A stretch of DNA of 18,308 nucleotides from Bilophila wadsworthia ATCC 49260 (GTDB lineage Bacteria; Desulfobacterota; Desulfovibrionia; Desulfovibrionales; Desulfovibrionaceae): the NCBI RefSeq assembly GCF_000701705.1, contig NZ_JNJP01000072.1:1-18308 (forward strand), in the 5' to 3' direction. This document shows, in pieces, positions 1-7,592 of this stretch. Position numbers and translations under genes: made by a program. Each line of letters starts with the position of its first letter. The first letter of the stretch is position 1. The notes below the pieces were generated by a model. It was given only the letters and a program-made list of their open reading frames with translations, was not told the origin of the DNA and made no database searches.

Positions 1-46
1 TCCCTTCCCCCACACCCCCATCCCTCCTCTCCCAAAGACTTTTGAC
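1..46 (+). terminator. Right half of a terminator hairpin of an upstream gene
   Basis: The first 33 bases are almost pure C and T, as in the right arms of the G-rich/C-rich hairpins found elsewhere in this window. They run into CCAAAGACTTTTG at 32-44. The same 13-mer directly follows the hairpin at 13917-13962 when read on the minus strand. I infer that this is the 3' half of the same kind of terminator, serving a plus-strand gene that ends left of the window. The left arm is outside the window, so pairing cannot be shown. Confidence 0.45.
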
Positions 47-310
47 GGGTGGGGAGGCCACGCAACGGGAGTTCGTTCCAATCTGAAGTTTTTTAAGGGG
101 AGAGCGAAACAGGTCCCCTTTCCGGTTGCTCTGGAAACGGCCAATCCATAGAAAAAAGCTCAGACCTCTGCCTTACCCCAACACGTTTCATCCCCCCATT
201 CCTGCGGCAAGCCTCATGAGCGCGCCTCTCTGATCCGCTTTGCAAGAAAGTGCCATGAGTTGTGGGCAGAAGGACGATTGCTGTCGGCCTTCAGTCTATC
301 GGAGAATACT

Positions 311-334
311 AATTTAAAATTGAAATTTTAATTT
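311..334. repeat. AT-rich inverted repeat
   Basis: AATTTAAAATT (311-321) and AATTTTAATTT (324-334) pair as an inverted repeat with one mismatch around a 2-base centre. They sit in an AT-rich island (about 300-360) inside otherwise GC-rich DNA. It could be an operator, an UP-element or simply promoter-type composition upstream of the small ORF at 385. No regulator can be named. Confidence 0.35.
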
Positions 335-384
335 GAATTAATGTCTAACTTCTTCTAAAGAAAGAGATACGGACTGGTTGGACA

Positions 385-471
385 ATGAGTGAAAGTGCTT
401 CCGGTTGTGCGGCGAAGCGGGAGCGCGCCAGCCTTTACCGTGAAAAATACTCCTCCTGCGGCTGTTCATAG
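385..471 (+). CDS. Possible 28-aa cysteine-containing peptide
   Basis: This is an ATG-to-TAG frame of 28 codons. It has cysteines at residues 8, 25 and 27 and ends in SSCGCS. It follows an AT-rich stretch that could hold a promoter. There is no clear Shine-Dalgarno sequence (only a weak GGTTGGAC just upstream), and a 39-codon minus-strand frame overlaps it. I do not recognise it. It may be a genuine small protein or a chance frame, and the latter is somewhat more likely. Confidence 0.2.
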   Translation: MSESASGCAAKRERASLYREKYSSCGCS

Positions 472-856
472 GATACGGTCCGGCTTTCGTCCTTGCGGAT
501 CAAGGCGAAAAGGGCCTCTTGAGGCTCACGGCAAGGATGCGTTTGCATGATCATGGCGTCGGCATTCCCTCGGTTCTGGAGAGCCTGTCATCAAGGGCGA
601 GCCTGCCAAGAATGGCTCGGGCATTCCGCATAAAGCGGCAAAGCTGCGCCCGCACCGCCTCTCGTGCCGCCTCAGAAGCTGTTGCGAAGAGTTTTTACAC
701 GTTCGCTTTCTGTACTGCCGATCTATTGCGTTCTTGTTGTTCGGTTATTCACCCGTTTCCCGCTTGCCATCGGAACCAAAACCATGTGAAATGGCGGCAT
801 CAGACATCTGAGCAGAACACGCTCGTTGCGCATTGTCGACATTAGAATACAATACG

Positions 857-884
857 TTGATACTCTATACTTTTTTATTATCAT
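857..884 (+). promoter_or_regulatory. Candidate sigma70-type promoter of the activase gene
   Basis: TTGATA at 857-862 and TATCAT at 879-884 each match the consensus -35 and -10 hexamers at five of six positions, with a 16-nt spacer, inside an AT-rich island. Transcription from here would start near 891 and give a leader of about 150 nt before the gene at 1045. This also argues against translation starting at the upstream in-frame ATG at 826, which would lie ahead of the transcript. Confidence 0.45.
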
Positions 885-1044
885 TGGGTATCTGGTTAAA
901 AAAAGACACGATGTTATACACAGAGATAAAGGCGCCGTTCCTTTTTCTGAGCCGTTTTCCGATGGCAGTAAAGAAGCGATGCAGTCGCTTATGGAGGTTT
1001 CCGCTGTCGGCGGCCGGCTCCCCCGCAAGGCAAGGAGATCCATG

Positions 1045-4000
1045 ATGGAAAGAAGCGTATTTCTGGGGCTGGACATTGGTTCAACCACGGCCAAACTCGC
1101 GCTCGTCGCCGCGGACGGCAAACTGCTCGAGGCGCAATACCTGCGTCATGGAGCGGCCGTCCGGCAGACGCTTTCCACCATGCTCGACCAGCTGGCCCTC
1201 AAGTATCCCGGCATGGCGGTTTCGGCGGCGATCACCGGCTCCGCGTCCCTTGGGCTCTCGGAAACCCTCGGGCTGCCGTTCGTGCAGGAAGTCGTGGCCG
1301 CCTCCCGGGCCATCGCCGTGCTTGCCCCGCAAATCGATGTGGCCGTGGAACTCGGCGGCGAAGACGCCAAGATCCTCTACCTCAGCCAAGGCATGGATCT
1401 GCGCATGAACGAAGCCTGCGCGGGCGGCACCGGGGCGTTCATCGATCAGATGGCGGCGCTGCTCCACACCGACGCCTCCGGGCTGAACGAGCTTGCCGCG
1501 AACTACACGACCCTGTACCCCATCGCTTCCCGCTGCGGGGTATTCGCCAAGACCGACGTGGTCCCTCTGCTCAACGAGGGGGCCGCACGGGAAGACCTCG
1601 CCGCCTCCATCTTTCAGGCCGTGGTCGAACAGACCATCGGCGGGCTGGCCTGCGGGAATCCCATCCGGGGCAAGGTCGCCTTCCTCGGCGGGCCGCTGCA
1701 CTTCCTGCCCGAACTCCGCAAACGCTTCATCGCCACGCTCAAGCTCGCGCCCGAAGAGGTGGTGCCGTTCCCGAACGCCCAATATATGGTCGCGCTCGGC
1801 ACGGCCCTGAGCCTTGTGGATCTGCCCGGCGCGGCGCGCATGGCCGACATGGAGCCCGTCACGCTGGACACGCTGGCCGAACGCGCCCGCGTGCGGTGCG
1901 ATGCCGGGGCTCGGACGGCCTCCCTCCCTCCGCTGTTCGACAACGAAGCCGACTACGATCTGTTCCGCGAACGCCACAACCGGGACGCCGCCCCGCGCAA
2001 GCCGCTGGAATCCGCGTCCGGCCCGCTCTTCCTCGGCGTGGACCTCGGCTCAACGACGGTCAAGGCCGTGCTTGCCGATGCCGACGGCGCTGTCCTGACT
2101 TCATGGTATGAACGCAATCAGGGCGATCCGCTGGCGGGGCTCCTGCCTTACCTTGCCGATCTCATCGACAGCCTGCCCGAAGGCGCGTGGATCCAGTCCA
2201 GCGTAGCCACGGGCTACGGCGCGCAGCTCGCGCAGGCCGCCCTCGGCTCGCTGTCCGCCGACGTGGAAACGGTGGCCCACCTGAAGGCCGCCTGCCGCCT
2301 CGTGCCCGATGCGACGTACGTCATCGACATCGGCGGCCAAGATATGAAGTGCCTCAAGGCGCGGGACGGCCTCATCGCGGGCGTGACCCTCAACGAAGCC
2401 TGCTCCGCCGGATGCGGGGCCTTCCTTGAAACATTCGCCCGCAGCCTCAACCTGAGCATGGAGGCGTTCGTGCGCGCCGCCCTGTTCGCCCGGCATCCCG
2501 TGGATCTGGGATCGCGCTGTACCGTGTTCATGAATTCCAAGGTCAAACAGGCGCAGAAGGAAGGCGCGGACATCGGCGACATCGCCGCCGGGCTGTGCTA
2601 CGCCGTGGCCCGCAACGCGCTGTACAAAGTCCTGCGCCTGCGCACGCCCGCCGAACTTGGGGACCGCGTGCTGGTGCAGGGGGGCTCGTTTTTGAACGAT
2701 GCCCTGCTGCGGTTCATGGAACGGCTCCTTGACCATCATGTGTGCCGCCCCGACATCGCCGGGCTCATGGGGGCCTACGGCGCGGCCCTGCTCGCCCGCA
2801 GCCGCACGCCCGACGGCGCGGCCCCCACGCCCCTGACATCGGCTTCCCTGCGCTCCCTCGATATTTCCGCCAAAACCCTGCGCTGCAAGGGATGCGGCAA
2901 CCACTGCCTGCTCACGGTCAACCGCTTTTCCAACGGCCGGAAACTCGTGTCCGGCAACCGCTGCGAACGCGGCGCTTCCGGCGGCGAAGCGGCCCGCCCG
3001 TCCATGCCCAACCTGTACGCATGGAAGGAACGCCGCCTGTTCGGATACGAACCGCTCCCGCAGGACGACGCCCCGCGCGGGCGCATCGGCATCCCCCGCG
3101 TGCTCAATATGTACGAGCATTACCCGTTCTGGTTCACGCTGTTCACGGAATTGGGCTACCGCGTGGAGCTGTCCCCGCCGTCGGGCAAGGAGCTTTTCGA
3201 TCTCGGCCTGTCGTCCATGCCCTCGCAAACGGTCTGCTACCCCGCCAAGCTCGCGCACGGGCACATCGCCTCGCTCCTGCACAAGGGGCTCAAGCGCATC
3301 TTTTTCCCCTGCCTGCCGCGCGAGCGCCGGGAGAGCAAAGACGCCGCAGACGGCTACAACTGTCCGGTGGTGGCCGGGTACCCGGAAGTCATCCGCCTGA
3401 ATACGGACGAACTGCTGGAACAGGACTGCACCCTGTACACGCCGTTCGTGTCGCTGGAACATCCCGACACGCTCGTTGCCGCGCTGCATGACCTGTTCGG
3501 CATTCCGAAAAAGGAGCTCCGCGCAGCCGTACGCGTCGCCGCCCTCGAACAGGAAGCCTACCGCACCGAGCTCCGGGCCGAAGGCGAACGGGTGCTCGCC
3601 GAACTGGAACGCACCGGCAAGCTCGGCATCGTGCTGTCCGGGCGGCCTTACCATGCCGATCCGGCGGTCCATCACGGTCTGCCCGAACTCGTCGCCTCCC
3701 TCGGCGCCGCCGTGCTCAGCGAGGACAGTGTGGCGCACCTCGGGCATCCCGCCGAACCGCTCCGGGTCGTGGACCAGTGGACCTATCATTCCCGTCTGTA
3801 CCGGGCCACGGCGCTGGTGTGCACGCGCCCCAACCTCGAACTGGTGCAGCTGACCTCGTTCGGATGCGGCCTCGACGCCATCACCGCCGATCAGGTGTCG
3901 GAACTCCTCACCAGCGCCGGAAAGCTGCATACGCTCATCAAGATCGATGAGGGCGCGTCCCTCGGCGCGGCCCGCATCCGTATCCGCTCCCTGCTCGCCG

Positions 4001-5427
4001 CCGTGGAGGAGCGGCGCGAGACGCCGCCCACTCCCCGGCCCGCCGCTTCCGCCTTCCGTCCGGTGTTCACCAGACCGATGCGCCAGACACACACCATCCT
4101 TGCCCCGCAGATGTCCCCCCTGCACTTCGACATCATCGGCAAGGCCATTTCCAGCGCGGGCTACAATCTGGAAATCCTGCCCACGGTCAGCCGTGAGGCC
4201 ATCGAAACCGGGCTCAACTACGTGCACAACGACGCCTGCTACCCTGCCATCGTGGTCATCGGGCAGCTTATCGACGCCCTGCAAAGCGGACGGTGCGATC
4301 CCAAGCGCACGGCCCTCATGCTGGCGCAGACCTGCGGCCCCTGCCGGGCGACCAACTACCCGGCGCTGCTCCGCAAGGCCCTGTGCGAGGCCGGGTTCGG
4401 GGATGTGCCCGTCCTGACCCTGAGCGGGGGTTCCCTGAACAACCAGCCCGGATTCGCCATCTCCGCGCGCCTGCTGCACCGGCTCATCCTGGGCTGCCTC
4501 TACGGGGACATGCTCCAGCGCGTCTCGCTGTCCACCCGCGCCCATGAGCGCAACGCCGGGGATACGGACGATCGGCTGGCCCACTGGATGAACCGCGTGA
4601 AGTTCAGCGCGGCGCGGGGCGACAGCTCGCTGTTCAAGTCGCACATGCGGAGCATCGTGCGGGATTTCTCGGCCATCCGTCAGGCTCACGCACCCTTGCC
4701 CCGCGTGGGCATCGTGGGCGAAATCCTGCTCAAGTACCATCCCGACGCCAACAATCAAGTCATCCGCCACATTATGGAAGAAGGCGGCGAGCCCGTCCTG
4801 ACCGATCTCATGGACTTTTTCCTCTATTGCCTGCTCGATCCCGTCTATCTGTGGCGGCACATGGGCGGAAAGGCATTCCCCGCCTTCAGCAACTGGCTGC
4901 TCATCAAGCGCATCGAATCCCTGCGCGACGCCATGCGCCGGGCGCTCGAAGGCAGCCGGTTCCTCCCCGTTTCCCGGATTGCGGATCTGGCCCGCAGCGT
5001 GCGAGGCATCGTTTCCACGGGCAACCAGGCCGGGGAAGGCTGGCTGCTCACGGCGGAAATGCTGGAACTCATCGACCACGGGGTGGGCAACGTCCTGTGC
5101 CTCCAGCCGTTCGGCTGCCTGCCCAACCACATTACGGGCAAGGGCGTACTCAAGGAATTGAAGCGCATCCGGCCCCACGCCAACCTCATGGCGGTGGACT
5201 ACGATCCCGGCAGCAGCGAGGCGAACCAGCTCAACCGGATCAAGCTGTTCATGACCGTGGCCCACAGCCGCATCCCGCAGGAGGCGCAGGGCGATCACGC
5301 GCCCGCCAGCCTCAACGAATCCGTCGCCCAGCTCGCCGGGCGTCTCCGCGACAACCTCAAGGGCAAGCTCGAAAACACCATCGGTGGAAGTGGCAACAGC
5401 GGCGACGAAGTGACGAACCTGGCGTGA
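1045..5427 (+). CDS. Giant acyl-CoA dehydratase activase-related protein (two ATPase modules, DUF2229-like and C-terminal module)
   Basis: This protein of about 1460 residues belongs to the BadF/BadG/BcrA/BcrD-HgdC superfamily. Those proteins use ATP to drive a low-potential electron into 2-hydroxyacyl-CoA dehydratases or benzoyl-CoA reductases. Two ASKHA ATPase modules are in tandem. The first has DIGSTTAK near residue 10, GGEDAK near 105, and Cys125 (NEACAGGTGAF) and Cys164 (SRCGVF). The second has DLGSTTVK near 333, GGQDMK near 430, Cys453/Cys457 and Cys492. The cysteines match the positions that hold the intersubunit [4Fe-4S] cluster in HgdC-type activators. A Cys cluster (RCKGCGNHC, about 613-621) and a DUF2229-like region follow. 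A long C-terminal part with NDACYPA is probably related to DUF2229 or HgdB. AAGGAG at 1032-1037 favours the ATG at 1045 (7 nt away), although the adjacent ATG at 1042 is possible. No dehydratase subunit genes are nearby, so the substrate is unknown. Confidence 0.92.
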   Translation: MERSVFLGLDIGSTTAKLALVAADGKLLEAQYLRHGAAVRQTLSTMLDQLALKYPGMAVSAAITGSASLGLSETLGLPFVQEVVAASRAIAVLAPQIDVAVELGGEDAKILYLSQGMDLRMNEACAGGTGAFIDQMAALLHTDASGLNELAANYTTLYPIASRCGVFAKTDVVPLLNEGAAREDLAASIFQAVVEQTIGGLACGNPIRGKVAFLGGPLHFLPELRKRFIATLKLAPEEVVPFPNAQYMVALGTALSLVDLPGAARMADMEPVTLDTLAERARVRCDAGARTASLPPLFDNEADYDLFRERHNRDAAPRKPLESASGPLFLGVDLGSTTVKAVLADADGAVLTSWYERNQGDPLAGLLPYLADLIDSLPEGAWIQSSVATGYGAQLAQAALGSLSADVETVAHLKAACRLVPDATYVIDIGGQDMKCLKARDGLIAGVTLNEACSAGCGAFLETFARSLNLSMEAFVRAALFARHPVDLGSRCTVFMNSKVKQAQKEGADIGDIAAGLCYAVARNALYKVLRLRTPAELGDRVLVQGGSFLNDALLRFMERLLDHHVCRPDIAGLMGAYGAALLARSRTPDGAAPTPLTSASLRSLDISAKTLRCKGCGNHCLLTVNRFSNGRKLVSGNRCERGASGGEAARPSMPNLYAWKERRLFGYEPLPQDDAPRGRIGIPRVLNMYEHYPFWFTLFTELGYRVELSPPSGKELFDLGLSSMPSQTVCYPAKLAHGHIASLLHKGLKRIFFPCLPRERRESKDAADGYNCPVVAGYPEVIRLNTDELLEQDCTLYTPFVSLEHPDTLVAALHDLFGIPKKELRAAVRVAALEQEAYRTELRAEGERVLAELERTGKLGIVLSGRPYHADPAVHHGLPELVASLGAAVLSEDSVAHLGHPAEPLRVVDQWTYHSRLYRATALVCTRPNLELVQLTSFGCGLDAITADQVSELLTSAGKLHTLIKIDEGASLGAARIRIRSLLAAVEERRETPPTPRPAASAFRPVFTRPMRQTHTILAPQMSPLHFDIIGKAISSAGYNLEILPTVSREAIETGLNYVHNDACYPAIVVIGQLIDALQSGRCDPKRTALMLAQTCGPCRATNYPALLRKALCEAGFGDVPVLTLSGGSLNNQPGFAISARLLHRLILGCLYGDMLQRVSLSTRAHERNAGDTDDRLAHWMNRVKFSAARGDSSLFKSHMRSIVRDFSAIRQAHAPLPRVGIVGEILLKYHPDANNQVIRHIMEEGGEPVLTDLMDFFLYCLLDPVYLWRHMGGKAFPAFSNWLLIKRIESLRDAMRRALEGSRFLPVSRIADLARSVRGIVSTGNQAGEGWLLTAEMLELIDHGVGNVLCLQPFGCLPNHITGKGVLKELKRIRPHANLMAVDYDPGSSEANQLNRIKLFMTVAHSRIPQEAQGDHAPASLNESVAQLAGRLRDNLKGKLENTIGGSGNSGDEVTNLA

Positions 5428-5507
5428 GCGGGAATGAAGGCAGCATTAAGGTCCTCCGTTCCACAATGCTGCCCCCCATGCCCTGTAGTCCCAAAACCGC
5501 ATTGCAA

Positions 5508-5565
5508 AGGGACACGCCCGGTTGCGGCAGTACAATGCCGCAACCGGATGTGCCCCTTTTGTTGT
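5508..5565 (+). terminator. Intrinsic terminator of the activase gene
   Basis: CCGGTTGCGGCA (5518-5529) pairs perfectly with TGCCGCAACCGG (5536-5547) around a 6-nt loop. Outer pairing of GGGACAC with GTGCCCC is slightly offset. The stem runs directly into TTTTGTTGT. It lies about 80 nt after the stop codon, so the activase gene appears monocistronic and separate from the dsr operon. Confidence 0.85.
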
Positions 5566-5673
5566 CCTGAAATGGCCGGGGGCGGGCCGTCCAGTCGTCC
5601 GGCTCCCCCTGGCAAACAGGCTTGCCCGGCGGGGTCGGATGCCCCATCGGATATGGGCGAAGCCGGACGCGGC

Positions 5674-5699
5674 AAATAATCGCTCTAAAAATATTATTT
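5674..5699. repeat. AT-rich dyad upstream of the dsr -10 element
   Basis: AAATAAT (5674-5680) and ATTATTT (5693-5699) form an exact 7-bp inverted repeat with a 12-nt spacer. It is centred about 35 nt upstream of the candidate -10 box. It could be an activator site or an UP-like element for RNA polymerase, or just a product of the AT-rich composition. Confidence 0.35.
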
Positions 5700-5725
5700 T
5701 ATTTAGTTCCGGAAGATTATATACT
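5697..5725 (+). promoter_or_regulatory. Candidate promoter of the RsbRD-dsrMKJOP operon
   Basis: TATACT at 5720-5725 (overlapping TATATA at 5718-5723) is a good -10 candidate in an AT-rich block. At 17-nt spacing the -35 position is TTTTAT (5697-5702), a poor match. If this is the promoter, it probably depends on an activator or an upstream AT-rich element. It is the only strong -10-like box in the gap before the operon. Confidence 0.4.
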
Positions 5726-5746
5726 GTTTGTCTGAACAGCCAAACA
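5725..5746. promoter_or_regulatory. Operator-like inverted repeat TGTTTG-N10-CAAACA
   Basis: TGTTTG (5725-5730) and CAAACA (5741-5746) are exact inverted copies separated by 10 nt. They start at the last base of the candidate -10 box and cover the expected start of transcription. This geometry suits a dimeric repressor. An overlapping 5-bp RNA hairpin (CTGTT/AACAG, 5724-5739) offers another explanation. No specific regulator can be named from the sequence. Confidence 0.4.
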
Positions 5747-5931
5747 CTCCCCTCTCAAGCCGGTCTTGTGAAATCCGCCAAAATCGCGTAAGGGTGCAGA
5801 CGGCGTATGATTTTCAGGTTCGGAGGCACTCGACGAAACAGGCGGGCCGCAACCTTTCGGGGCGGACGCTTGTTTTTGATTATGCAGCGCAGGAGAACCA
5901 AATCCCCTTCTTAACCTTGATGTGAGCAAGC

Positions 5932-6459
5932 ATGAGCACTGAAGACATCATCTCGGCTCGGCGCGACGCGGCTATCCAAAAATGGACCGAAGCCGTGTTC
6001 GCCATGTATCCTTTTGAGACCACCGGTTTCATTCGGACGCAACGCGATCAGTTCGCCAATCCCGTCGGCCACGCCACCCGCGCCGCCGGGGAACAGATCT
6101 ACGACGCCGTCACGGGCCGGGATGTCGACATGGAGAAAGTGCACGCCTCTGTGGCGGCACTGATCCGTATCCGCGCGGTGCAGGACCTCAAGCCCGAACA
6201 GGCCGTCGGCGTGCTGTACCTGTACAAGTCCGTGCTTCGTGAACTGCTCCTTGCGGACATGCTGGCCGCCGGGGATGTCCAGGGGTTCCTGGACATGGGG
6301 GATCGTTTGGACACGCTCTGCCTCATGGCCTTCAACCTGTACCTTGCGGATCGGGAGCAGGTCTACGCCGAGCGTGTGGCCCAACAGCGCAGGGAGGCGT
6401 CTCAGATCAGGCGCTGGGCGGCCAGACATGGCCTGGTGGAAAATCAGGACGGGGAATAG
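5932..6459 (+). CDS. RsbRD N-terminal domain protein heading the dsr operon
   Basis: This soluble, mostly helical protein of 175 residues resembles the RsbRD N-terminal domain family, the sensor half of stressosome RsbR proteins. Recognisable features are Trp18 in the first helix, YPFETTGF (26-33) and FANPVGH (41-47). A charged C-terminal helix (about 140-163) could mediate oligomerisation. There is no STAS domain, so it is a lone sensor-type module. It is the first gene of the run, 89 nt before dsrM, with no terminator between. From memory, a gene of this type often precedes dsrM in Desulfovibrio. A regulatory or assembly role for the DsrMKJOP complex is inference. Its ribosome site is weak: only GTGAG lies close, and AGGAG at 5891 is too far away. 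Translation may therefore be modest or controlled. Confidence 0.85.
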   Translation: MSTEDIISARRDAAIQKWTEAVFAMYPFETTGFIRTQRDQFANPVGHATRAAGEQIYDAVTGRDVDMEKVHASVAALIRIRAVQDLKPEQAVGVLYLYKSVLRELLLADMLAAGDVQGFLDMGDRLDTLCLMAFNLYLADREQVYAERVAQQRREASQIRRWAARHGLVENQDGE

Positions 6460-6548
6460 GCCCTGTTTCCTGTTTCCCTTTCGGAATCCTTTTTATTGTG
6501 GTTACGGATTTGGATATGTCAAACTTTAAGCCTGGAGTGAGGTAGGGA

Positions 6549-7580
6549 ATGATAGTTTCACTCGTGGCAGTCCTGCTCATCGGAGCCATCGCCTGGTCGG
6601 GGGCGGTCGCCGGATTCCAGTCTCTGCTGGGTGTGGCGCTGCCTCTGTTGGCCGCGGTTGTCTTCGTCTGCGGGATCATCTGGCGCATCACCTGCTGGTG
6701 GGCGAAATCGCCCGTGCCCTTCGCCATCCCCACTACGGGTGGTCAAGAGCGTTCCTTGGACTGGATCAAGCCGAACCGCCTCGACACGCCCATGAGCAAC
6801 GCCGCTGTCGTAGGCCGTATGATCCTCGAAGTGCTGTTGTTCCGTTCGCTGTTCCGCAACACCTCTGCGGAAGTCAGCTCCGTGGGGCCGCGCGTCACCT
6901 ATTTCTCCTCCAAATGGCTGTGGGTCTTCGCGCTGACCTTCCACTACTGTTTCCTGGTCATCTTCATCCGGCACTTCCGGTTCTTCATCGAACCCGTTCC
7001 GGTCTGCCTGACGTGGCTCGAGTTCTTCGACGGCATCATGCAGGTCGGCGTGCCGCGCCTGTTCATGACCGACATGCTCATCGTGGTGGCTGTCCTGTTC
7101 CTCTTCGGCCGTCGCCTGGCGAACCCGAAAGTGCGCTACATCTCCCTCGCCAACGACTATTTCCCGCTGTTCCTCATCATGGGCATCATCGGCACCGGCA
7201 TCTGTATGCGCTACTTCGACAAGGTCGACATCGCGCAGGCCAAGGTGTTCATCATGGGCATCCTGCACTTCACGCCGCAGTCCGCCGTGGGCCTGAACCC
7301 CCTGTTCTTCACCCATGTCGCGCTCGTCAGCGTGCTGCTCATCTACTTCCCCTTCAGCAAGCTGATGCACATGGGCGGCATTTTCATGTCCCCCACCCGC
7401 AACATGCGCTGCAACACGCGTGAAGTCCGCCACGTCAATCCCTGGAACAACCCGAACGCCCCTTACCGCACCTATGCGGAATATGAGGACGACTTCCGTG
7501 ATCTGATGGCTGAGGCTGGCCTGCCCCTGGAAAAGCAGCCCGAAGACGTTGAACCCGCGGCCCCGGCCCCGTCCAAGTAA
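6549..7580 (+). CDS. dsrM: DsrM, membrane cytochrome b subunit of DsrMKJOP
   Basis: This 343-residue integral membrane protein is related to NarI/HdrE. It binds heme b and exchanges electrons with the menaquinone pool in the sulfite-reduction complex. Hydrophobic helices are visible at about 2-19, 26-47, 123-140, 172-187, 205-220 and 253-268. Candidate heme ligands include His132, His240, His256 and His274. The cytoplasmic C-terminal tail is rich in Pro, Glu and Asp. The start at 6549 is preceded by AGGTAGGGA. It is followed after 12 nt by dsrK, its natural electron partner. Length and gene order agree with DsrM of sulfate reducers, so the call is firm. Confidence 0.95.
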   Translation: MIVSLVAVLLIGAIAWSGAVAGFQSLLGVALPLLAAVVFVCGIIWRITCWWAKSPVPFAIPTTGGQERSLDWIKPNRLDTPMSNAAVVGRMILEVLLFRSLFRNTSAEVSSVGPRVTYFSSKWLWVFALTFHYCFLVIFIRHFRFFIEPVPVCLTWLEFFDGIMQVGVPRLFMTDMLIVVAVLFLFGRRLANPKVRYISLANDYFPLFLIMGIIGTGICMRYFDKVDIAQAKVFIMGILHFTPQSAVGLNPLFFTHVALVSVLLIYFPFSKLMHMGGIFMSPTRNMRCNTREVRHVNPWNNPNAPYRTYAEYEDDFRDLMAEAGLPLEKQPEDVEPAAPAPSK

Positions 7581-7592
7581 GGAGTTTCCCTA

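Larger units (their letters stand above)
47..856. other. Gene-poor stretch, no confident gene
   Basis: I see no RNA gene and no convincing protein here. Open frames on both strands are short and interrupted. There is a small hairpin (AAGGGGA at 95-101 with TCCCCTT at 114-120) and an AT-rich dyad at 311-334. A possible 28-codon ORF lies at 385-471. On the minus strand, two neighbouring frames (about 551-690 and 435-554) read like pieces of one protein broken by a frameshift and lacking a good start. They could be a decayed gene, but I do not recognise the family and chance is possible in DNA of this composition. Confidence 0.4.
5566..5931. other. Intergenic promoter and leader region of the dsr operon
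   Basis: This 366-nt stretch separates the activase terminator from the first dsr-operon gene. The first 110 nt are GC-rich. An AT-rich block then runs from about 5674 to 5726 and holds the best promoter candidate. About 200 nt of leader follow, in which I recognise no known riboswitch. A TTG-initiated open frame fills much of the leader (5728-5925), but nothing supports it as a gene. Confidence 0.5.

Noticed and set aside
914..922. TTATACACA, a match to the DnaA box consensus
   Set aside because: It is a single isolated site without clustering, AT-rich unwinding element or dnaA/dnaN neighbours. Chance is more likely.
826..1044. In-frame N-terminal extension of the activase from ATG 826
   Set aside because: The added residues are unlike the family, the candidate promoter lies inside the extension, and a good AAGGAG precedes 1045.
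2101..5298. Very long minus-strand open frame opposite the activase gene
   Set aside because: It is a shadow of high-GC third-position bias. Its composition is Gly/Ala/His/Gln-rich without motifs, and the plus-strand protein has clear catalytic motifs. The same applies to the long antisense frames at 7590-9728, 9644-11293 and 13319-15766.
5766..5772. TTGTGAA, a half-site of the Rex motif, in the dsr leader
   Set aside because: The second half (TTCACAA at the right spacing) is absent, so it is not counted as a Rex site.
5728..5925. TTG-started open frame in the dsr leader
   Set aside because: It has a rare start codon, no ribosome site and no recognisable protein features. It overlaps the operator-like dyad.
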